Positions 1 through 5,113 of a DNA stretch of 5,113 nt are shown in pieces. The number at the start of each line of letters is the position of its first letter. Position 1 is the first letter of the stretch. The DNA is from Bacillota bacterium (lineage in GTDB: Bacteria > Bacillota > Clostridia > Peptostreptococcales > Anaerovoracaceae): the NCBI GenBank assembly GCA_016302925.1, contig JAEDMR010000144.1, positions 1 through 5,113 of the forward strand, written 5' to 3'. The translations under genes were made by a program, and so were the position numbers. The notes below the pieces were generated by a model. The model made no database searches and was not told where the DNA came from. It worked only from the letters and a program-made list of their open reading frames with translations.

Positions 1-1459
1 AGATGGTCACGGCAGTCACACCGGCCGGCACCTGGACGGTATAGCTGGTCTGCTGACTGCTGAAGGCCGGTGACAATGTGCAGCCGGAAACGGTCAGAGA
101 GGACAGATAATTATTGTTGTTTGCTGCGTTCTGCGGCTTCAGGCAGACAGAAGCAGGCATATTCTCATACACCGGAATCAGGAAAGTCATGGCACTGTCC
201 ATCACCTTCAGGTATCCTTTCCGAAGGGCTGCCGCTTCACTTTCCGCGCCCTGCACATTGGTCATGTACTGACCCTCGGCCACATTGGCAAGGCCGTTCA
301 TCACATTAAACTTTTTCAGATACAGGGTATACTGATTGTCTTTTACAAAATTCTGGCTGTAATAGGACGCACCGCCGTATATAGACTTATAGATGGAATT
401 CCACGGCCTGCCATAAGAGCCGGACTGGCTGGCGTACCAGAGTCCCCGGGTCACCGCATCCATTCCGCCGGCTGCATAGGCACCCACATTGAAGTGGTTG
501 TAATATCCCTCATAACCGGAAACAGTGCCGGAAATACTTTTACCGATTCCTGTATTTCCCTGCTCCACCAGAATCATGGACGCCAGCACATACGGATTCA
601 CCGAAGTCTCCCTGCCAACCTCCATCAGTACCTGATTATAGGTATCATACCCGTCTTCCGGAAATGCTCCGCCCATGAATGTTCCTTCCAGCAGGCCGGC
701 AAGCCCTTCCGCTGTCTGAGTTCTGCTGTCATAGGAATGGGACAGGAACTGGAAGATTCCGCCGCTGTTCAGGAAGTTCCGCGGATCCATATAGTGCTCG
801 ATGATGGCACGGGAAGCGCTCACCCAGTTTCCGGTGTCATACTGGATATATGTTCCGGTTTCGAAATTAAACGCACCCTCCTCCATGGATTTCCAGGAAG
901 ACGGAGAGGACCCGGAAACCAGCGTCTTACCCGGTTTACTTTCTTTATCCACCGCCGCCGTCCAGTCGATTCCTGTCTGACATGCTTCAAACACCCAGTT
1001 GGGATAATCCGCATGGAGCTGCCGCAGGTACGGCTTATAGCTTTCCGGGAATCCCTGCCGGGTCATTTCCTGCTCGAATGCTGCATCATATATATATTCA
1101 TTCTTGCTGTCGATGGTGATATAGTCGGAGCTCACATAGCCTGTACCGCCCTGATAGCTGATCTTATACCAGACCGTTCCCGTGTAGTCTTTTTCACTTC
1201 CCAGAATTGTTACAGTCTCTCCCATATATACCATGCCGATGGCTTCATTGAGGGTTCCTGCCCCGGTCCTCACATTGAGGGCCTCTGCGATGACGGTGCC
1301 TGTGGTACCCGAGGAAACGGCAGTCTCTGCGGCGTCTGCAGACGGCGCGAAGAAGACAGATACCAGAAGCAGCACCACCACAAAAAGACATGCCAGAAAG
1401 GCCTGCCTTGCGGATTTTGCGAAGAAATGGCCAGCGCGGCCCGCCACAGCCCCCGTCAT
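1..1459 (-). CDS. Secreted SH3 / glucosaminidase-type cell-wall hydrolase with cadherin-like domain (3' end beyond window)
   Basis: Reading the minus strand from the ATG at 1459 gives an uninterrupted frame of about 486 codons that leaves the window at base 1, so the C-terminus is missing. Residues 1-45 look like a signal peptide: basic residues (R8, K15, R18), a hydrophobic core near 20-38, and an Ala-rich cleavage region (PSADAAE). Residues about 55-117 form a bacterial SH3 domain (ALNVRTGAGT, VWYKISY, GYVSSDYI). Residues about 280-385 resemble the endo-beta-N-acetylglucosaminidase (LytD/GH73-like) fold, with VLASMILVEQGNTG placing the likely catalytic Glu at 299, followed by YNHFNVGAYA. 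From about residue 451, YLSSLTVSGCTLSPAF begins a cadherin-like beta-sandwich repeat. The expected role is cleavage of peptidoglycan glycan strands outside the cell, in remodelling or daughter-cell separation. The start overlaps the tdk stop as ATGA; only a weak G-rich site lies upstream, so translational coupling is likely. Family assignment is firm; exact bond specificity is not. Confidence 0.88.
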   Translation of the reverse strand, partial: MTGAVAGRAGHFFAKSARQAFLACLFVVVLLLVSVFFAPSADAAETAVSSGTTGTVIAEALNVRTGAGTLNEAIGMVYMGETVTILGSEKDYTGTVWYKISYQGGTGYVSSDYITIDSKNEYIYDAAFEQEMTRQGFPESYKPYLRQLHADYPNWVFEACQTGIDWTAAVDKESKPGKTLVSGSSPSSWKSMEEGAFNFETGTYIQYDTGNWVSASRAIIEHYMDPRNFLNSGGIFQFLSHSYDSRTQTAEGLAGLLEGTFMGGAFPEDGYDTYNQVLMEVGRETSVNPYVLASMILVEQGNTGIGKSISGTVSGYEGYYNHFNVGAYAAGGMDAVTRGLWYASQSGSYGRPWNSIYKSIYGGASYYSQNFVKDNQYTLYLKKFNVMNGLANVAEGQYMTNVQGAESEAAALRKGYLKVMDSAMTFLIPVYENMPASVCLKPQNAANNNNYLSSLTVSGCTLSPAFSSQQTSYTVQVPAGVTAVTI

Positions 1460-2040
1460 TTGCTCGGCCCCAGTCTGCCGTCGTTATAGTGCTTCCGGCA
1501 CAGGGAGACATACATGTCGTTGCCGCCGATGACGATCTGATCGCCCTGCTTGACGATTTTGCCGTCTACCACACGGGCAACCATGGTGGCCTTCCTGCCG
1601 CACCAGCAGATGGTCTTGATTTCTTCGATTTTATCGGCGTAGATCAGCAGATAATAGGAGCCTTCGAACAGCTCATTGCGGAAATCGTTTTTCAGACCGT
1701 AAGCCAGCACCGGCACTTCGCAGCTGTCCACGATCTCCACCAGCTCCTGCACATGATGTTTTTTTAGGAACTGGCACTCGTCGATCAGGATGCAGTCGAT
1801 GTGCCGTTTTTCGTTTTCCCGCATATATAATTCCAGAATGTTGGTGTCATCGCCGACCACCATGGCCTCCCGCTGGATACCGATTCTGGATGTGATCAGG
1901 CCGGTGCCGTACCGGTTGTCAGTTGCCGGAACCAGCGTCATGACCTGTTTGCCCCTTTCTTCGTAGTTATATGCGACTTTGATCAGCTCGATGGATTTGC
2001 CTGCGTTCATCGTACTGTATCTGTAGTATAGCTGTGCCAT
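1456..2040 (-). CDS. tdk: Thymidine kinase
   Basis: A 194-residue protein of the length usual for bacterial type II (TK1-like) thymidine kinases. It phosphorylates thymidine to dTMP with ATP in the cytosolic pyrimidine salvage pathway. The P-loop is STMNAGKS (residues 9-16). DECQF at 87-91 supplies the Walker-B-like Asp and the catalytic Glu88. Four zinc ligands are visible in the C-terminal lasso domain: C145 and C147 (CWCGRKA), then C181 and H184 (CRKH). IVIGGNDMYVSLC is the thymidine-binding lasso segment. The ATG at 2040 is preceded by GGGGAGGAT with 5 nt spacing, which fixes the start. It is the first gene of an apparent two-gene operon with the wall hydrolase, overlapping it by 4 bp. 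No damage or odd residues are seen. Confidence 0.97.
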   Translation of the reverse strand: MAQLYYRYSTMNAGKSIELIKVAYNYEERGKQVMTLVPATDNRYGTGLITSRIGIQREAMVVGDDTNILELYMRENEKRHIDCILIDECQFLKKHHVQELVEIVDSCEVPVLAYGLKNDFRNELFEGSYYLLIYADKIEEIKTICWCGRKATMVARVVDGKIVKQGDQIVIGGNDMYVSLCRKHYNDGRLGPSK

Positions 2041-2045
2041 ATTAT

Positions 2046-2052
2046 CCTCCCC
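2046..2052 (-). promoter_or_regulatory. Ribosome binding site of tdk
   Basis: The minus strand reads GGGGAGG, 5 nt before the ATG at 2040 (counting the following AT as spacer). This strong match to the anti-Shine-Dalgarno sequence confirms the tdk start. Confidence 0.85.
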
Positions 2053-2082
2053 GTAAATTGTCGAAATTGCGTTCTATCTATT

Positions 2083-2111
2083 ATTTTAATTGAATTCTGT
2101 CCGAAAATCAA
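2083..2111 (-). promoter_or_regulatory. Predicted sigma-A promoter of the tdk operon
   Basis: On the minus strand a -35 box TTGATT (2111-2106) is followed after exactly 17 nt by a -10 box TAAAAT (2088-2083). Transcription would start near 2076, giving a leader of about 35 nt before tdk. It lies almost entirely within the same DNA as the plus-strand promoter at 2090-2118. Just downstream the leader contains two copies of CAATTT nine bases apart (2069-2064 and 2060-2055), of unknown meaning. Confidence 0.6.
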
Positions 2112-2118
2112 ATATAAT
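2090..2118 (+). promoter_or_regulatory. Predicted sigma-A promoter of the membrane protein gene
   Basis: TTGAAT (2090-2095), a 17-nt spacer and a perfect TATAAT (2113-2118) make this the best promoter in the window. The start of transcription would be near 2125, leaving a leader of about 34 nt that contains the AAAGGAG ribosome binding site. It excludes the TTG at 2090 as a translation start, because that codon is part of the -35 box. Confidence 0.72.
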
Positions 2119-2143
2119 GTTACTGTTATTGCAAGTTATCGAA

Positions 2144-2150
2144 AAAGGAG
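2144..2150 (+). promoter_or_regulatory. Ribosome binding site that sets the start of the membrane protein gene
   Basis: AAAGGAG lies 8 nt before the ATG at 2159. This decides the start in favour of 2159 over the in-frame TTG at 2090. Confidence 0.8.
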
Positions 2151-2158
2151 TATTTCAA

Positions 2159-2494
2159 ATGGAAGCATTTCTGATTTTAGTATTAAAATGTCTGCTGCTG
2201 GGCGTCATCTGGGCTGCGCTGCTGATCCCCACCTTCTGCAAAACCGGCGGCTGGCTGAAATATCTGATTACCGTCATCGTTGTGGCACTTCTCTGCTATT
2301 TCCTGCGGGGCTGGGCCAACGTCATCAACCGCATGACCGTCATTGCACTGATCACTCTGGTGGTGGCCTGGATTGCCTCCATGGCGGTGTTTGAGCGGCA
2401 GGCCAAGGTGAAATCCCAGGTGATTTCTTTCTGCTGCGTCATGTCTGCAGTTTCCTATCTGATTTCGATCTGGGTGAAATTCGCGATTCTCTGA
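2159..2494 (+). CDS. Small four-helix membrane protein of unknown function
   Basis: I do not recognise this gene. From the ATG at 2159 it encodes 111 residues, almost all hydrophobic, with four likely membrane segments at about residues 4-25, 33-49, 59-77 and 88-109. The loops are short and carry the charges: K28 and K34, R50 and R58, and E79/R80/K83/K85. The last and most basic loop is probably cytoplasmic. There is no signal peptide apart from the first helix and no catalytic motif. Cysteines at 11, 27, 46, 92 and 93 are not arranged as a known metal site. It has its own strong promoter and ribosome binding site and appears monocistronic, ending at the hairpin at 2542-2602. The protein is real by codon pattern and initiation signals. 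It could be a small integral membrane protein of the DUF type, but no family can be named from sequence inspection. Confidence 0.8.
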   Translation: MEAFLILVLKCLLLGVIWAALLIPTFCKTGGWLKYLITVIVVALLCYFLRGWANVINRMTVIALITLVVAWIASMAVFERQAKVKSQVISFCCVMSAVSYLISIWVKFAIL

Positions 2495-2541
2495 TTTTTT
2501 CGAATCGATTTTCGGATCGACCCGGTTTCTGCGCAAAATAG

Positions 2542-2602
2542 AACCTCCCGGATTCATCCCATGCTTCTGGCATTGTGGGTGTGTCAGGAGGTTTTCTTTT
2601 TT
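2542..2602. terminator. Long-stem intrinsic terminator, possibly bidirectional
   Basis: AACCTCC (2542-2548) pairs with GGAGGTT (2587-2593). Inner pairing is possible between CCCA-TGC and GCA-(TTG bulge)-TGGG around a TTCTG loop. On the plus strand the hairpin is followed by TTTTCTTTTTT (2592-2602), a good U-tract ending the membrane protein transcript. On the minus strand the stem is followed by TTCTATTTT, a weaker U-tract that could end transcription from the miniprotein side. The stem is imperfect in the middle. Confidence 0.72.
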
Positions 2603-2633
2603 CCTTATTTTCAGTTTTCTCCGCGGCATGGCG

Positions 2634-2762
2634 TTATGGCAGATACAACGCGCCGCTATAGGCGGCTGATGCGATCAGCAGTGCCAGGGATGCCAGTCCG
2701 ATACCGATGAAGATGTGGTTTTCCTTGTCTGAAAGCCACATGGAGATTTTGCTTTTCTGCAT
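2634..2762 (-). CDS. 42-residue single-pass membrane miniprotein, unrecognised
   Basis: A short frame begins at the ATG at 2762 and ends at TAA (2636-2634), encoding 42 residues. It is preceded by GAAGGAGGG with 6 nt spacing, one of the best ribosome binding sites in the window. The N-terminus (MQKSKISMWLSDKEN) is short, polar and charged. Residues about 18-36 (IFIGIGLASLALLI, then ASAAYSG) form one hydrophobic helix with small residues, and the tail ALYLP is uncharged. A cytoplasmic N-terminus with one membrane helix is likely. It lies downstream of the PIG-L deacetylase gene on the same strand (86-bp gap) and ends facing the bidirectional hairpin. A TATAAT box in that gap suggests its own promoter. 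No function can be given; homologue conservation would decide whether it is a true gene. Confidence 0.65.
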   Translation of the reverse strand: MQKSKISMWLSDKENHIFIGIGLASLALLIASAAYSGALYLP

Positions 2763-2768
2763 GAGATA

Positions 2769-2777
2769 CCCTCCTTC
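2769..2777 (-). promoter_or_regulatory. Ribosome binding site of the miniprotein
   Basis: The minus strand reads GAAGGAGGG six bases before the ATG at 2762. A near-perfect Shine-Dalgarno at this spacing is the main argument that the 42-codon frame is translated. Confidence 0.72.
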
Positions 2778-2800
2778 TGTATACACGTTTCGATATCATT

Positions 2801-2829
2801 ATTATACAAAAGGAGCCCTCTGCTGCATA
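2801..2829 (-). promoter_or_regulatory. Possible promoter of the miniprotein gene
   Basis: A perfect TATAAT occurs on the minus strand at 2806-2801, immediately preceded by TTG. The hexamer 17 nt further upstream is TATGCA (2829-2824), a poor -35 box, so activity is uncertain. Transcription would start near 2794, about 30 nt before the miniprotein ATG. No clear terminator separates it from the deacetylase gene, so read-through from there is also possible. Confidence 0.4.
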
Positions 2830-2848
2830 TTTCAGATAGTGTAAAGAT

Positions 2849-3682
2849 TTATTCTTCCAGGATTCGCCGCAGCTGGTCGCTTAACGGTTCGCCGAATTCG
2901 CAGATTTCATAATATTCCACGGCTTCCACCTTTGCCGCCTGCAACTCGCCCAGATGTTCTTCCAGCTGTTTTGCAGTCTTGCTTCGGTGCTTTCTTGCTG
3001 AAGTGCGGTAACGCGTCCGCAGTTCATCGATCTGCTTTTCTCTCGGCCAGTCTCTGTGATCCATCCGGTCAGGCCATAATAACCAGTCAAAATACTGAGA
3101 CTCGTGGCAGCATGCCAGCTGCAGAATCTTTTCTTCGTAATCATCGATGGGTACGATCACATCCGGCTGGCAGGGATACGGTCGCTGGAAGCTGTCTGAC
3201 CAGTACAGGATCACCGGCATGGTTTCCATGGCTTTCGTGTCGGCACAGACCGCAGGAACCGTCAGAAGATAGGAAGCGTCTGCCACCAGAATTGCAGTAT
3301 TTCTGTGATCCGGATGATAATCCCCGGGCCGGTTGGTCACAATCAGATCTGGTGCGAACTCCCGGATGTACCGGATCAGTCGCTCCCGGTTTTCGATGGA
3401 TGCGGTCAGATGGGCATCGGGAATGTCCCAGACATCATAGCGTCCGCCCAGCAGCTTGCCGCTTCTGGCCGCTTCTTCTGTTCGGATGGCAGCCAGCTGC
3501 GCACCGCAGCGCTGGACATCATACATGCCTGCACTGCCGTCGGTGAGGGAAAGAAGACGCACTTCCCAGCCTTTCTCTTTCAGCTTCCAGAGCAGGCCGC
3601 CGGCACTGGTATCCGCATCATCCGGATGCGCTCCGATGCTGAGAACTCTGTATGTTTTTGATTGTTCCTGTTCGTAAGTCAT
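2849..3682 (-). CDS. PIG-L / LmbE-family zinc-dependent deacetylase
   Basis: A 277-residue protein of the PIG-L family, whose members hydrolyse N-acetyl groups from GlcNAc-containing or related substrates (MshB, BshB, GlcNAc-PI deacetylase). The N-terminal beta strand YRVLSIGAHPDDADTSAGG carries the metal motif: H19 and D22 as zinc ligands and D21 as likely general base. YHPDHRNT supplies the third ligand, H126. The usual AHPDD-x-E has Asp in place of Glu at residue 24, a conservative change. The C-terminal third (about 205-277) is charged and probably helical. There is no signal peptide, so it is cytosolic. The ATG at 3682 has AAAGGAA 8 nt upstream. The gene is divergent from a ROK sugar kinase across 94 bp, which suggests a sugar or amino-sugar substrate; that is inference. 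The family is secure, the substrate is unknown. A bacillithiol-type role is possible but nothing nearby supports it. Confidence 0.92.
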   Translation of the reverse strand: MTYEQEQSKTYRVLSIGAHPDDADTSAGGLLWKLKEKGWEVRLLSLTDGSAGMYDVQRCGAQLAAIRTEEAARSGKLLGGRYDVWDIPDAHLTASIENRERLIRYIREFAPDLIVTNRPGDYHPDHRNTAILVADASYLLTVPAVCADTKAMETMPVILYWSDSFQRPYPCQPDVIVPIDDYEEKILQLACCHESQYFDWLLWPDRMDHRDWPREKQIDELRTRYRTSARKHRSKTAKQLEEHLGELQAAKVEAVEYYEICEFGEPLSDQLRRILEE

Positions 3683-3729
3683 CTTGGCTGTTCCTTTCTT
3701 GTTTTTTCTCCTATGGCATGCTATGATGA

Positions 3730-3758
3730 TTGTAAACCATTTTACATGTTTCTATTCT
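3730..3758 (+). promoter_or_regulatory. Predicted promoter of the ROK kinase gene
   Basis: TTGTAA (3730-3735), 17 nt, then TATTCT (3753-3758). Transcription would begin near 3765, leaving a leader of only about 12 nt, just enough to hold the AGGAGG site. The -35 box and spacer are covered by the palindrome at 3731-3746. Confidence 0.5.
3731..3746. promoter_or_regulatory. Candidate operator: palindrome TGTAAA-N4-TTTACA
   Basis: Perfect 6-bp arms surround the spacer CCAT in the middle of the deacetylase-kinase intergenic region. The site overlaps the -35 box and spacer of the kinase promoter. On the other strand it overlaps TACAAT (3734-3729, reading the minus strand as TACAAT), a possible deacetylase -10 box that lacks a good -35. 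A dimeric repressor here could control both genes. It resembles a catabolite (cre-like) site loosely but lacks the central CG, so the regulator is unknown. Confidence 0.45.
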
Positions 3759-3766
3759 CAATCTAC

Positions 3767-3772
3767 AGGAGG
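3767..3772 (+). promoter_or_regulatory. Ribosome binding site that sets the kinase start
   Basis: AGGAGG lies 4 nt before the ATG at 3777. It selects this start over an in-frame ATG at 3684, which would add 31 residues with no family counterpart and would put the promoter inside the gene. Confidence 0.82.
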
Positions 3773-3776
3773 CAAT

Positions 3777-4694
3777 ATGCGAATTTCTGTTTTTGATATC
3801 GGCGGAACCTTCATCAAGCATGGGCTGTTTGACGGTGCTGCCCTTTCCGAAGTACGTCAGATCCCGACAGAGGCTCATCTGGGTGCAGATCATCTGATTG
3901 CTGCGCTGGCAGACATCCTGCGTGAGGAACTGCAGGAAGCACCGCTGGACGGCATAGGCATCAGCACCCGTGGTCAGGTGGATACTGCGGCCGGACGAAT
4001 CATCTATGACCCGCCGGAAGTGATCCCCGGATACAGCGGGACCTGCCTGCGCCAGAAGCTTCAGTCTGCCCTTGACTGCGATGCGATTGCCAATCTGCCA
4101 ATCGCTGTGGAAAACGACGGCAACTGTGCAGCCCTGGCCGAAAACCGGGCCGGTGCTGCGAAAGGTTTTGCAGACTGTATCTGCGTAGTTTTCGGCACTG
4201 CCATCGGCGGAGCCATCCTTTCCGATCATCAGGTATATCACGGCTGCGCTTACTCGGCCGGAGAATTTGGAATGATGCAGTTTCCCGATGGCTGCGCCGG
4301 TTCCATGTATTTTGAGAACTACGCGTCCGTGACGCAGCTGGTACAGCTGGTCAGCGCAGCAGATGCATCCCTGACCGACGGCCGGAAAATCGCCGCTGCA
4401 CTGGACGCTTCCGATGCCGGTGCAGTTACCACTCCGGTGTCCGAAGCAGTCGATACCTGGGCGCAACGGGCGGCTCTCGGTCTGTCTTCACTGATCCATA
4501 TCTTTAACCCTCCATGCCTAGTACTGGGCGGCGGCATCATGGAAAGCCCGGAGATTTTTCGCCGGGTTTGTCGGGAAACGCAGTCCCTGCTGGCACCCGG
4601 CTTTGAAACCGTTCAGATCCGACCAGCTGCTCTGGGAAACCAGGCAGGTATGCTGGGGGCAGGGTATCTGACGCTTGAAGCAATGCAGCGCTGA
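3777..4694 (+). CDS. ROK-family sugar kinase, zinc-less BglK-like type
   Basis: From the ATG at 3777 the protein has 305 residues, the usual ROK length. It should phosphorylate a hexose, amino sugar or disaccharide with ATP in the cytosol. The phosphate-1 motif is FDIGGTFIK (6-14). GISTRGQVD (61-69) is the conserved sugar-domain segment. VENDGNCAALAE (111-122) carries the catalytic Asp114. AGEFG (161-165) supplies the sugar-binding Glu163. LVLGGGI (248-254) and NQAGMLGAGYL (288-298) are C-terminal family signatures. The CxCGxxGCxE zinc motif of most ROK kinases is absent: after AGEFG comes MMQFPDGCAGSMYFEN with a single Cys. This absence, and the C-terminus, recall beta-glucoside kinase BglK. 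The adenosine-phosphate loop, normally GTGIGGG, reads GTAIGGA (140-146). There is no N-terminal helix-turn-helix, so it is a kinase and not a ROK repressor. It is divergent from the deacetylase and ends 4 bp from the convergent PLP enzyme. The sugar substrate cannot be assigned. Confidence 0.92.
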   Translation: MRISVFDIGGTFIKHGLFDGAALSEVRQIPTEAHLGADHLIAALADILREELQEAPLDGIGISTRGQVDTAAGRIIYDPPEVIPGYSGTCLRQKLQSALDCDAIANLPIAVENDGNCAALAENRAGAAKGFADCICVVFGTAIGGAILSDHQVYHGCAYSAGEFGMMQFPDGCAGSMYFENYASVTQLVQLVSAADASLTDGRKIAAALDASDAGAVTTPVSEAVDTWAQRAALGLSSLIHIFNPPCLVLGGGIMESPEIFRRVCRETQSLLAPGFETVQIRPAALGNQAGMLGAGYLTLEAMQR

Positions 4695-4698
4695 CCTG

Positions 4699-5113
4699 TT
4701 ACTGTGCTTTTCCGCGGCTGACAATCTGCAGGCAGTCTGTAACTGCCGCTTCACGAATATCATCGCTTCCCTCTGACCGGGTCACGAAATACATTTCATT
4801 ATACAGGTTTACCGTGGAGCAGCAGTGGCCCGGAATCACCTGCACCATATCGCCGACTTGGAAGGAATGCTTTCCGTAAAACGCCGTATGTTCTTCACTG
4901 AGATTAATCGATTCGTATGCATGTCCCACCAGTCCCGGATATCCCTGATCCGGGCAGATGCTTTTGATCCCCGCATCCATGACGAAATGATCCGGTCCGG
5001 CGGAAACAACCGTTGCCATCACATAGAGCGCATTTCGGAATACCGTATTCATTCCCTGATAAGCCATATCCAGGAAAATGAAAGAGCCTGACTGAATTTC
5101 CGTATAGACTGTG
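4699..5113 (-). CDS. C-terminal part of a DSD1-type PLP enzyme (D-serine dehydratase / D-threonine aldolase-like); N-terminus beyond window
   Basis: The minus-strand frame is open from the right edge to TAA at 4701-4699, about 137 codons. The Met at 5067 is internal, because the codons before it continue the family pattern TEIQSGSFIFLD (compare the conserved T-E-[IL]-x-x-G-[ST]-[YF] segment). GHCCSTVNLYNEMYFV holds the H-x-C pair that binds zinc in eukaryotic-type D-serine dehydratases. This region is the C-terminal beta-domain of fold-type III enzymes; the PLP-binding Lys lies in the missing N-terminal barrel. Members eliminate water from D-serine or cleave D-threonine and other D-3-hydroxyamino acids. 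Codons run continuously with no frameshift. The ROK kinase ends only 4 bp away on the opposite strand with no room for a terminator. Family is likely; the exact reaction is not decidable from this fragment. Confidence 0.82.
   Translation of the reverse strand, partial: TVYTEIQSGSFIFLDMAYQGMNTVFRNALYVMATVVSAGPDHFVMDAGIKSICPDQGYPGLVGHAYESINLSEEHTAFYGKHSFQVGDMVQVIPGHCCSTVNLYNEMYFVTRSEGSDDIREAAVTDCLQIVSRGKAQ

Noticed and set aside
494..1489. Long plus-strand open frame of 331 codons antisense to the wall hydrolase
   Set aside because: Its product has low-complexity, family-less composition and no ribosome binding site, while the minus-strand frame shows signal peptide, SH3, glucosaminidase and cadherin-like motifs.
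2090..2158. In-frame upstream TTG start that would extend the four-helix membrane protein by 23 residues
   Set aside because: The TTG is part of a -35 box, the stretch contains the TATAAT promoter element, and the ATG at 2159 has a well-spaced AAAGGAG.
2495..2541. Repeated TCGA-rich stretch after the membrane protein stop, considered as a hairpin or protein site
   Set aside because: The repeats do not form a stable inverted repeat, and the clear hairpin with U-tract follows at 2542-2602.
3730..3738. TTGTAAACC, identical to a half-site of the enterobacterial BirA (biotin) operator
   Set aside because: No matching GGTTTACAA-like half-site lies 14-16 bases away and no biotin gene is nearby; the short palindrome is a simpler reading.
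3684..3776. Upstream ATG giving the ROK kinase a hydrophobic 31-residue N-terminal extension resembling a signal sequence
   Set aside because: It has no ribosome binding site, overlaps the predicted promoter and palindrome, and ROK kinases begin directly at the DIGGT strand, as with the ATG at 3777.
3711..4466. Minus-strand frame of 251 codons antisense to the ROK kinase
   Set aside because: The plus strand carries the full set of ROK motifs across the same DNA; the antisense product shows no family features.

Overview
The window looks like chromosomal DNA of an anaerobic Firmicute of class Clostridia, probably Lachnospiraceae or a close relative. This is inferred from the gene content: a secreted SH3/glucosaminidase/cadherin-like wall protein, a zinc-finger thymidine kinase, a PIG-L deacetylase and a zinc-less ROK kinase. 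Shine-Dalgarno sites are strong, and promoters are AT-rich within otherwise balanced-GC coding DNA. No RNA gene, CRISPR array, transposase or attachment site was seen. Coding density is high and no gene-free stretch exceeds 300 bases.

Left part (1-2118): two minus-strand genes form an apparent operon. Thymidine kinase (tdk, 1456-2040) comes first and overlaps by ATGA the start of a large exported peptidoglycan hydrolase, which runs off the left edge. That hydrolase has a signal peptide, a bacterial SH3 domain, a glucosaminidase-type catalytic domain and the start of a cadherin-like beta-sandwich. The tdk promoter overlaps, face to face, the promoter of the plus-strand gene to its right.

Middle (2119-2848): a plus-strand gene for an unrecognised 111-residue four-helix membrane protein ends at a long hairpin terminator that could work on both strands. 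Converging on it is a 42-codon minus-strand gene for a single-pass membrane miniprotein with a very good ribosome binding site.

Right part (2849-5113): a minus-strand PIG-L/LmbE-type zinc deacetylase and a plus-strand ROK-family sugar kinase are divergent across a 94-bp intergenic region. That region carries a perfect 6-bp-arm palindrome at the kinase promoter. The pair suggests a small sugar or amino-sugar module, but this is inference. The kinase ends 4 bp from the convergent end of a DSD1-type PLP enzyme (D-serine dehydratase / D-threonine aldolase-like), which runs off the right edge.

Most of the window is ordinary housekeeping or accessory metabolism. I do not see convincing evidence for a wholly new system. 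The best leads are the miniprotein, the interleaved divergent promoters, the deacetylase/kinase pair with its shared operator candidate, and the altered kinase phosphate loop.
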